Origin: Bacteroidota bacterium
Lineage (GTDB): Bacteria > Bacteroidota > Bacteroidia > J057
Length of the DNA: 6,732 nt
Direction: 5' to 3'
NCBI GenBank assembly: GCA_003696875.1
Contig: RFHL01001177.1
Span: 1-6,732, forward strand
Shown here: positions 1 to 5,166 of the stretch, piece by piece
Layout: the number at the start of each line of letters is the position of its first letter
Numbering within the stretch: position 1 is the stretch's first letter
Position numbers and translations under genes: made by a program
The notes under the pieces: generated by a model
Seen by the model: only the letters and a program-made list of their open reading frames with translations
Told to the model about the DNA's origin: nothing
Database searches by the model: none

Positions 1-221
1 CCGGGAGAAGCGGTCAGGTCGGAGGCCTGCTGGGTATCGCCATGGGGGTAAGCGGTGGCAACCTCGTCAGTAGCCTGGCCTTCAAAGGAGACTTTGTCAT
101 CCCCTGGGGCTGGATGTTTACGGGCATCGTGGCCTGCCTGATCGTCGGTGTGCTGTCGGGCTATTACCCCGCCTGGAAAGCCGCCAAGGTGGACCCCATC
201 ATCGCCCTGCAACGGGAGTAG
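1..221 (+). CDS. ABC transporter permease, MacB/FtsX type, C-terminal fragment
   Basis: The reading frame is open from the window edge (first full codon at position 3) to TAG at 219-221, giving the last 72 residues. Visible are a glycine-rich helix (GGLLGIAMGV), a short periplasmic stretch with IPWGW, a hydrophobic helix (FTGIVACLIVGVLSG) and the ending YYPAWKAAKVDPIIALQRE. The 'YPAWKAAxxDPIxALxxE' terminus is typical of FtsX-domain permeases of the MacB/LolC class. These sit in the inner membrane and couple a cytoplasmic ATPase to export or lipoprotein/peptide handling. The substrate cannot be told from this fragment, and the partner ATPase and the N-terminal part lie outside the window. The gene converges on the DUF3857 gene with 49 bp between the stops. 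That gap holds only a weak 4-bp stem (236-239/244-247) and no convincing terminator. Confidence 0.88.
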   Translation, partial: GRSGQVGGLLGIAMGVSGGNLVSSLAFKGDFVIPWGWMFTGIVACLIVGVLSGYYPAWKAAKVDPIIALQRE

Positions 222-270
222 CCCGCCAAGGTCCGCTGGTGAGCCAGGAAAGGGCCCCATCCAGAAATTC

Positions 271-2316
271 TTAATTGACCCGCTTAAGGACAATGTCCTC
301 CTGGTGCTTGCGCACGACGTAGTCAAAAAAGGTCCGGATATCCTGGTATTCCTCCGGGGAATAAATGGTCTTGTTGAGGTACAGGGTGCTGGTGAAATGG
401 ATGATGTTGTCCATCTGTAGCACATTGTAGGTAAAGGAACCGCCATCATCCGGCAAAACCACCCGGATGGGCTCAGGCACTTGAGCCACCTGATAGTTGG
501 CGGGGATGCGTAGGCCCAGCATGTGGGCATCCCGGAGGGGATAGGTCAGGTCGAGCGGTGTCGTCCGCCGATCATCGGGCAGGGGGTTTTCGCGGATGCC
601 GTAGGCCATCATGGGGTTGACGATCATGTAGTCGCCCGCCACCCGGACAAAGTCCCGGGTTTCCATGTCGAGCTTGACCACAAGCGGGGCATCGGTGGTA
701 TCAGAGGCTTCGATTTCGCTGTTAGAGATTTCGAACTGATTCATCCCGGCCAGCACCCGATCCTTCAGATAGCCCTGCTGATCGTCAAAGCGGGCCAGAC
801 GGGCCCGCTCCAGTACCGCCCCATATGCCTGGTTGGTGACGGATATGCCTCCGGAGAGCCGTCCGGCTGTATCCAGATCAAAGCGGCTGTATGCATAGCG
901 TACGATGGGATTGCGGGAGCGCAGCTGCACCCAGCGTCCTCCCTCGGAGTCGATCAGGTAGCCCAGCTCGGTCAGGTCGTTGCGGGGGAGAATCCCTGGC
1001 CGGTCCACCTCACCGGTGAGATCAAGGAGCATGTCTGTACCCTCCACCCGGGCTTGGACAATCAAATGGTTAAACTGTTCCAACTCCGGGTAAACCAGCT
1101 GTATGCGGCCGTGGTCCAGGGTGCTGATGAGCACCGGATAGGCCACCACCCCCACCTGCCGCAAGGCATGCAACAGCAGCAGGTTGCGCTCACTGCCGCT
1201 CCCGCGGCGGCTGTCCAGCAGGCCCCGCAGATTGCGAAAATCCAGACTGTAGGTGCTGTCCCAGGCATAGGTCTCCCGCAGGTGGCGGTAGAGCCGGGAG
1301 ACCTGCGCCCGCTGGTTTTGGCGGGTGGCAGGCTGTACGCCAGCCTCCCGGACCACCTGGGCCAGGGCTGCCGGCCGCAAGCGCAGCCGCCTTTGGCGGC
1401 TACGCCGCTGCATCCGTTTATTGAGCTCCCCCCAGGTATCGAAAATATCGGGACTCGTGGTCCCAGAGAGCATATTCTGCGCCAGCTGAAACGATACCTG
1501 CGGCACATAGCCCCCGGCATCGGGGCTAAAGGCCTCCTCCTTCCAGGCCGGGAGACCCTGCATCACATAGATCTCATACTTGCCGCGGGAAAGCGCCGCA
1601 AACATCATGTCCGTCGCGGCGATGGTCCGGTCCTGTCGCTGAAACTGCCAGTCTTCCCGGGCCGCCCGGTTCATGGCCCGGCTTTGGAAATCCTCCGTGG
1701 TATATACCATGTTGTCGGTATCTCCCCGGAGCAAGACCCGATAGGTAAACACACTGGGGATAAAGACGTGCAACTCGCTCTGAGCTACGGGGATGGACTG
1801 CTGAAACTTCCACGAGCGCAACTCCTGAAACGACTTGGTTCTCAGCTGATAGTACAGCTCTATGACCGAGCCCTCCCGCACAAAGGGCATATCCAGGAAA
1901 AAGCTGCGCCCTCCGTCCCGCCGCCGCTGCTCGCGGATGTTGCGGCGATCTACCTTAAACTGGACCACCTCCCCTTCCGGGTTGAGGCTGTAGGTGGCAC
2001 CCATCAGATCCGTCACGGTCTCCACCCCCGGCTCCAGATCTACCTCCAGTGTCTGGAAAGCCTCGGCGCCGGCTTCGGTCAGAATCTTGATCCGACGGGT
2101 ATACACGTAGCTCACCCGGGGACTGCGAGAGATCAGATCAAAGGAGATGACCCCGTGATCCACCAGGATGACGGCATCGGCATCGGGCTCAGCCGGGTAG
2201 GTATCCATCCTAATCTCATCCGGGCTCACTTTTCCAAACAAGGCAAACTCGCCTCGCTGGGCCCACAGGGGCTCCGTGGCCAGCCACAGCAATAGCAAAA
2301 GGCTCAGGTGTTTCAT
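271..2316 (-). CDS. Secreted DUF3857 / transglutaminase-like domain protein, catalytic Cys absent
   Basis: This encodes a 681-residue exported protein of the DUF3857 plus transglutaminase-like family common in Bacteroidota. I chose the ATG at 2314-2316 because it opens a clean signal peptide (MKH, a Leu-rich core, then LWA|Q, cleavage near residue 19). The frame stays open upstream to a GTG at 2382 and another ATG at 2326-2328, but those add a non-signal leader. DUF3857 spans roughly residues 40-190, the transglutaminase-like region about 335-440, and a beta-rich C-terminal part follows. In the papain-like core, His417 (FNHL) and Asp432 (LLDLT) match the catalytic His and Asp. The Cys position holds Gly/Ser (GSGSERN, about 372-378), and the protein has no cysteine anywhere, so it is probably a binding or structural domain. 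There is an Arg-rich patch at residues 301-314. It lies 146 bp downstream of the GH3 gene on the same strand. I saw no promoter or strong terminator in that gap, so co-transcription is possible. Its role is unknown. Confidence 0.9.
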   Translation of the reverse strand: MKHLSLLLLLWLATEPLWAQRGEFALFGKVSPDEIRMDTYPAEPDADAVILVDHGVISFDLISRSPRVSYVYTRRIKILTEAGAEAFQTLEVDLEPGVETVTDLMGATYSLNPEGEVVQFKVDRRNIREQRRRDGGRSFFLDMPFVREGSVIELYYQLRTKSFQELRSWKFQQSIPVAQSELHVFIPSVFTYRVLLRGDTDNMVYTTEDFQSRAMNRAAREDWQFQRQDRTIAATDMMFAALSRGKYEIYVMQGLPAWKEEAFSPDAGGYVPQVSFQLAQNMLSGTTSPDIFDTWGELNKRMQRRSRQRRLRLRPAALAQVVREAGVQPATRQNQRAQVSRLYRHLRETYAWDSTYSLDFRNLRGLLDSRRGSGSERNLLLLHALRQVGVVAYPVLISTLDHGRIQLVYPELEQFNHLIVQARVEGTDMLLDLTGEVDRPGILPRNDLTELGYLIDSEGGRWVQLRSRNPIVRYAYSRFDLDTAGRLSGGISVTNQAYGAVLERARLARFDDQQGYLKDRVLAGMNQFEISNSEIEASDTTDAPLVVKLDMETRDFVRVAGDYMIVNPMMAYGIRENPLPDDRRTTPLDLTYPLRDAHMLGLRIPANYQVAQVPEPIRVVLPDDGGSFTYNVLQMDNIIHFTSTLYLNKTIYSPEEYQDIRTFFDYVVRKHQEDIVLKRVN

Positions 2317-2462
2317 GCAGAAGGGCATATACGCGAATGGAGTCCAGGGAGATGCGGCGGGCTCACCGTGCTTCAGGAACACACGCAGGGTGAAGGGGCG
2401 AGCAAGCCGCCGCGAAGGGGATGCTGTTCCTTCTACGAAAAGTTGGGGGGGCGGGTAATTGT

Positions 2463-3974
2463 TTAGGGAGTCGCTGGCGATTTTAGATAGTGGTAGAGCA
2501 CGTCGGCGATTTGGCGGTCATTGCTCAGGCGGGGAAATTTGTTTTGCCCGCCGAGCTTGCCGATGGTCTTCATGTAGGCCCGGCAGGCCTGTGGCTGTAG
2601 CGGGCGCACCTCGGCCCGGCGCAGGATGTTGCCGGCACGGAGGTCCTCATAATAGGCATTGCGGGCCCGCAGGGCCCGGTCAAGTTGATCGGTAAAGGCC
2701 TCCATATCAGCAGGTTCCTGCTCAAACTCGATGAGCCACTCGTGGGCCGAGGCCCCTTTTTCCTCCCGGATCAGCGGCGCCACTGTAAACTCATGGAAGC
2801 TCGCTCCGGTCGCCTCCGAGGCGACCATGATGGCGTGATTCACTTCCTCACCGATCACGTGCTCGCCAAAGGCGCTGATGAAGTGCTTGACCCGGCCCGA
2901 GACCCGCACTTTCCAGGGATCTACCGAGGTAAATTTCACCGTATCGCCTATGTCGTACCCCCACAGGCCGGCGTTGGTAGAGACGATCAGGGCGTACTGC
3001 ACTTCGGTCTCGACCTCGGCCAGCGTGAGTCGCCTGGCGTCGGGCTTGCCGTATTCACTCAGGGGGATAAATTCGTAGAAAATGCCGTAGTCAGGCATGA
3101 GCAACATGCCCGGATCATCCCCCTGATCCTGGAAGGCAAAGAAGCCTTCGGAGGCGGGAAACAACTCTCGCACGGCGACCTTGTCGCCGAAGTAGGTCTC
3201 AAACAGGGCCCGGTAGGGGCTGAAGTCCACTCCTCCCTGCACAAAGACCTCCAGATTGGGCCAGACCTCCAACGGTCCTCTTCCCGTCTGGTGCTCCAGC
3301 TCCTCGAGGAGCATGTGCACCCAGGGCGGGATCCCGGAAATCAACCGCAGGTCCTGGTCTTTGATCTCGGTGACGATGGCCTTTACCTTCTCTTCCCAGT
3401 CTTCGATCACGTTTACCTCCCAGGAGGGCACCCGGTTGCGGGTGAGATAGCTGGGTACGAAGTGGTTGACAATCCCGGAGAGCCGGCCGGTGGGAATGCC
3501 GTGATCGTTGGTTTCGATCTCCGGGCTCCCCGAGAGAAACATCATTTTCCCCTCCAGGAAGGCCGCACTGCCCGTTTCGGCCATATACATCATCAGGGTG
3601 TCGCGCGCCCCGAGGATCTGCTTACGGATGGATTCCCGGGTAATAGGGATATACTTGGCCCCTGAGGTGGTACCGGAGGTCTTGGCCAGGTAGAGGGGCT
3701 TGCCTGGCCAGGTGACGTCCGGCTCCCCCCGGGAGGTACGATCCAGCCAGGGTCGCAGTTGCTCGTAGGTCCGCACTGGCACCCGGGTCTGAAAGTCCTC
3801 ATAGGTGCGAATCGTCCCAAAATCATGATCCCGCCCAAAGGCCGTTTCACGGCCTCGCCGGATCAGGGTATCGAAGGTTTGCCGTTGCAGATCCAGGGTC
3901 CGGGCCGTGTCCCGGCGAATGCGCGCCGACCGGCGCCGCGCCCACCATAGGCCAATAAGGGATTTCAGATGCAT
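2463..3974 (-). CDS. GH3 auxin-responsive-promoter family protein (acyl-adenylate-forming)
   Basis: This encodes a 503-residue protein of the GH3 family, in the acyl-adenylate/firefly-luciferase superfamily. Plant members adenylate acyl acids and join them to amino acids. The substrate of the bacterial members is not evident from sequence. Motifs, numbered from the chosen start, are: the ATP-binding loop KTSGTTSGAK at 98-107; the ASEG motif at 274-277; YDIGD at 340-344, matching the YRxGD motif; GRVKHFISAFGEHV at 360-373; and KLGGQNKFPR near the C-terminus (473-482), with a conserved lysine. All key motifs are intact and the length fits the family. The start is the ATG at 3972-3974 (MHLKSL), where bacterial homologues typically begin. 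The frame is open further to an ATG at 4023-4025 and a TTG at 4079, but those leaders have no family character. No signal peptide is present, so the protein is cytoplasmic. A -7-like TATCTTTG lies about 130 bp upstream, beyond the terminator of the MarR gene. Confidence 0.92.
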   Translation of the reverse strand: MHLKSLIGLWWARRRSARIRRDTARTLDLQRQTFDTLIRRGRETAFGRDHDFGTIRTYEDFQTRVPVRTYEQLRPWLDRTSRGEPDVTWPGKPLYLAKTSGTTSGAKYIPITRESIRKQILGARDTLMMYMAETGSAAFLEGKMMFLSGSPEIETNDHGIPTGRLSGIVNHFVPSYLTRNRVPSWEVNVIEDWEEKVKAIVTEIKDQDLRLISGIPPWVHMLLEELEHQTGRGPLEVWPNLEVFVQGGVDFSPYRALFETYFGDKVAVRELFPASEGFFAFQDQGDDPGMLLMPDYGIFYEFIPLSEYGKPDARRLTLAEVETEVQYALIVSTNAGLWGYDIGDTVKFTSVDPWKVRVSGRVKHFISAFGEHVIGEEVNHAIMVASEATGASFHEFTVAPLIREEKGASAHEWLIEFEQEPADMEAFTDQLDRALRARNAYYEDLRAGNILRRAEVRPLQPQACRAYMKTIGKLGGQNKFPRLSNDRQIADVLYHYLKSPATP

Positions 3975-4039
3975 GAAGAGGTCGGTGGTCAATAGGGAAG
4001 GAGGTGATCGGAGAAGGGAGCCCATCGGCCGGATCTTTT

Positions 4040-4065
4040 CAGATAAAAGGGCATAGCCTTTTCTG
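4040..4065 (-). other. Hairpin in the presumed 5' leader of the GH3 gene
   Basis: On the minus strand CAGAAAAGG pairs with CCTTTT-CTG across a 6-nt loop, with a 2-nt bulge (AT) in the second arm, giving nine base pairs. It sits between the candidate -7 element (4103-4110) and the GH3 start codon (3974), so it would be in the leader RNA if that promoter is used. It has no poly-U tail and could be chance or a leader control element. Confidence 0.3.
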
Positions 4066-4102
4066 TGGCACACTCCCAATCATGGTCCGGCATGCTGAGC
4101 AT

Positions 4103-4110
4103 CAAAGATA
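4103..4110 (-). promoter_or_regulatory. Candidate -7 element for the GH3 gene (TATCTTTG)
   Basis: Read on the minus strand the site is TATCTTTG, a perfect match to the Bacteroidota -7 consensus TAnnTTTG. It lies just downstream of the MarR-gene terminator and about 130 bp before the GH3 ATG, which fits an independent GH3 promoter. No TTG/TTTG was found at the expected 19-21 bp upstream (that segment reads ATCC), so only half of the promoter is supported. Confidence 0.4.
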
Positions 4111-4157
4111 CACAGCTTTGGATAAATACCGGATTGCGAGCTCCAGAAAAGCCGACA

Positions 4158-4185
4158 CCCTCCCCTGCCCAGAGGCAGAGGAGGG
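4158..4185 (-). terminator. Hairpin terminator after the MarR gene
   Basis: Two 12-nt arms (4158-4169 and 4174-4185) pair around a 4-nt loop (4170-4173). On the minus strand every pair is Watson-Crick except one G-U. The very GC-rich stem begins 30 nt after the MarR stop codon. It is followed by a short U run (CUUUUC) about six nt later, so the tail is weak, but the stem strength and position suit a Rho-independent terminator that separates MarR from GH3. Confidence 0.62.
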
Positions 4186-4214
4186 GTCATGACCAGAGAA
4201 TATACCTTCCCCGG

Positions 4215-4703
4215 CTAAGCAGAAACGGTCACCGTCTCATTTTCGGTCTCCACATCCGTATCAGATACCGTAGCCCGCTCCAGGGTTTCTACGAACTGCG
4301 GCAGCTGGGTTTGCTGGGGCACCACAGCCGTAATACGCTCTGCCAGCGTCCGGATTTGGCTGTTGTACTCGTCGAGCATGCGCTTGCCCTTCTTGGTGAT
4401 GGTCACCAGGATGGAGCGCCGGTCTTCTTTGGAGTTAACCCGCTTGACCAGACCGAGGCGCTCAATCTTGTCTACCAAGCTGGTCAGGGTGCTAAATTTG
4501 ATCTTGAAGCGCTCCCCGACCGACTTCATGCGCTGCGGGCCAAAATCACTGATATAGAGGATAATCTCCATCTCATTGGCGGAGATTTTGTATTTCTTGC
4601 GGATATCGTTCTGATGCTGCCGAAAGGCATCTCTCATGGCCAGGAGTTGCTTTTCCAAGCTGCTCAGATTCGGGGTCATGTCAGTACTACTTTCCTTTGC
4701 CAT
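4215..4703 (-). CDS. MarR-family winged-helix transcriptional regulator
   Basis: This encodes a 162-residue DNA-binding regulator of the MarR family, which usually acts as a dimer on palindromic operators and responds to small ligands or oxidants. A helical N-terminus (about 12-37) is followed by the winged helix: YKISANEMEIILYIS (38-52), helix-turn-helix with recognition helix FSTLTSLVDKIERLGL (70-85), and the wing with the hallmark DRR at 94-96 (SKEDRRSILVTIT). It ends in a dimerisation helix and an acidic tail rich in Thr and Glu. There is no cysteine, so an OhrR-type thiol switch is excluded. The start is the ATG at 4701-4703. An in-frame TTG at 4763 would place the likely promoter inside the coding region, so it was rejected. 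There is no Shine-Dalgarno sequence. The neighbours are unrelated in function and the target genes are unknown. Autoregulation is plausible, given repeats around its promoter. Confidence 0.93.
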   Translation of the reverse strand: MAKESSTDMTPNLSSLEKQLLAMRDAFRQHQNDIRKKYKISANEMEIILYISDFGPQRMKSVGERFKIKFSTLTSLVDKIERLGLVKRVNSKEDRRSILVTITKKGKRMLDEYNSQIRTLAERITAVVPQQTQLPQFVETLERATVSDTDVETENETVTVSA

Positions 4704-4732
4704 AGTTTTAGGTTTTGGAGGGTGATTGTGCG

Positions 4733-4764
4733 CAGACGTAGGGGTAAAAGATGTCAAGGACAAA
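4733..4764 (-). promoter_or_regulatory. Bacteroidota-type promoter of the MarR gene
   Basis: On the minus strand a -33 TTTG (4761-4764) is followed by exactly 20 bp and then TACGTCTG (4733-4740), which matches five of the six fixed positions of TAnnTTTG. Spacing of 19-21 bp is usual for the Bacteroidota primary sigma factor. Transcription would start roughly 20-26 nt before the ATG at 4703, leaving a short leader. This supports that start codon over the upstream TTG. Confidence 0.55.
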
Positions 4765-4781
4765 AAATCAAGCCTGTCAAG
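4752..4781 (-). repeat. CTTGACA direct repeats flanking the MarR promoter -33 element
   Basis: The minus strand carries CTTGACA at 4775-4781 and again at 4752-4758, with a shorter CTTGA copy between them at 4768-4772. The two full copies are 23 bp apart, about two helical turns, and bracket the -33 TTTG. This could be an operator for MarR or another regulator. Short repeats in AT-rich DNA can also arise by chance. Confidence 0.3.
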
Positions 4782-4871
4782 CGAGGCCTATGGTATCGTG
4801 GTTGCCCGAGGGCTGCGGAGAGCGAACGTCACCAGCCTGTAAAAAGAGGCACGCAATAACTCAGCCGGGGG

Positions 4872-4890
4872 TCTTTCCGAAAGGGAAAGA
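4872..4890. repeat. 19-bp interrupted palindrome, possible operator
   Basis: The sequence tctttccgaaagggaaaga has perfect 7-bp arms (4872-4878, 4884-4890) around a 5-bp spacer. A second, overlapping palindrome (CTTTC-C-GAAAG) shares its left half. Its size is right for a MarR-type operator, but it lies over 100 bp upstream of the MarR -33 element. It has no U-tract in either direction, so it is not a good terminator. Confidence 0.38.
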
Positions 4891-4918
4891 ATTAGAATAC
4901 TGGTAATAAGATACTATC

Positions 4919-5125
4919 TGGGAATATTTTCAAGCCTTAATATGTCCCATGTTAATTTTTTGTAATAAACGTAAGCAAAGGCGGCCAGGTTGTGCCAATT
5001 AGTCTCCTGAAAAAGAGAAAAACGCTCCCCCTTTCCCTAATAATCCATTGTTCAGCAAGCGCTTACCCCAAAAACTTGATGTTAGGATTTTTAGCGTTTT
5101 TTAACCGAAAAAATAAATATTCCCA
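4919..5125. repeat. Long-range 11-bp inverted repeat bounding the AT-rich segment
   Basis: TGGGAATATTT at 4919-4929 is repeated in perfect inverted form at 5115-5125, enclosing 185 bp. The flanks do not extend the match, there is no transposase inside and no clear target duplication outside, so a mobile-element origin is not supported. Given the AT-rich composition, chance is possible. Confidence 0.3.
5018..5101. repeat. Inner 9-bp inverted repeat nested in the AT-rich segment
   Basis: AAAAACGCT (5018-5026) and AGCGTTTTT (5093-5101) are perfect inverted copies, 66 bp apart, nested inside the 4919-5125 repeat. Between them, AATCC (5042-5046) can pair with GGATT (5085-5089), and AAGCGCTT (5057-5064) is self-complementary. 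A folded RNA is conceivable on either strand. Covariation evidence is not available from one sequence. Confidence 0.27.
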
Positions 5126-5142
5126 ATTAGCACGGGAAATTT

Positions 5143-5158
5143 GCCGCCGTCAGGCGGC
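5143..5158 (-). terminator. Weak hairpin after the CHAT-pseudokinase stop codon
   Basis: GCCGCC-TGAC-GGCGGC on the minus strand forms a perfect 6-bp GC stem with a 4-nt loop, starting 9 nt after the TAG of the CHAT-pseudokinase gene. It is followed by AAATTT and, about 30 nt on, a U-rich run. The position suits a terminator, but the stem is short and the U-tract poor. Confidence 0.4.
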
Positions 5159-5166
5159 CAAGCGGG

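Larger units (their letters stand above)
4765..5166. other. Non-coding, AT-rich intergenic region with inverted repeats
   Basis: This 402-bp stretch lies between the MarR promoter and the stop codon of the CHAT-pseudokinase gene. I see no convincing gene in it. Its middle part (about 4885-5140) is far richer in A and T than the flanking genes, with many A and T runs. It holds a 19-bp palindrome (4872-4890), two long-range inverted repeats (4919-4929/5115-5125 and 5018-5026/5093-5101), an 8-bp palindrome AAGCGCTT (5057-5064) and a GC hairpin near the CHAT gene end. A GTG-started + strand frame of 69 codons (4992-5201) runs through it but looks non-coding. Possible roles are leader/operator DNA for MarR, a small structured RNA, or remnant DNA. 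Confidence 0.6.

Noticed and set aside
523..2295. A 590-codon open frame on the + strand opposite the DUF3857 gene
   Set aside because: It is in exact antisense codon register with the real gene, so its lack of stops only reflects avoidance of TTA, CTA and TCA codons in a GC-rich gene. Its translation has no recognisable domain, while the minus frame has a signal peptide and family motifs.
2317..2462. A separate promoter or terminator between the GH3 and DUF3857 genes
   Set aside because: No TAnnTTTG with a spaced TTG was found, and only 4-5 bp stems are present. A run of seven G (2445-2451 on the + strand) is the only notable feature.
2685..3665. A 326-codon + strand frame opposite the GH3 gene
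   Set aside because: It has the same exact-register antisense relation. The minus frame carries all GH3 motifs.
4704..4763. N-terminal extension of MarR to the TTG at 4763
   Set aside because: The extra 20 residues look unlike the family, and the best promoter overlaps this stretch.
4065..4859. A 264-codon + strand frame covering the MarR gene
   Set aside because: It is antisense in register with MarR and runs through its terminator and promoter. The translation shows no domain.
4919..5125. The 11-bp inverted repeats as ends of a miniature mobile element
   Set aside because: The repeats are short, no target-site duplication flanks them and nothing transposase-like lies inside.
4979..5160. 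Direct repeats AGGCGGCCA (4979-4987, 5152-5160) and CCAATTAG (4995-5002, 5123-5130) as attachment sites
   Set aside because: The two repeat pairs occur in opposite order, are only 8-9 bp, and no integrase or tRNA gene is nearby. Chance is the simpler explanation.
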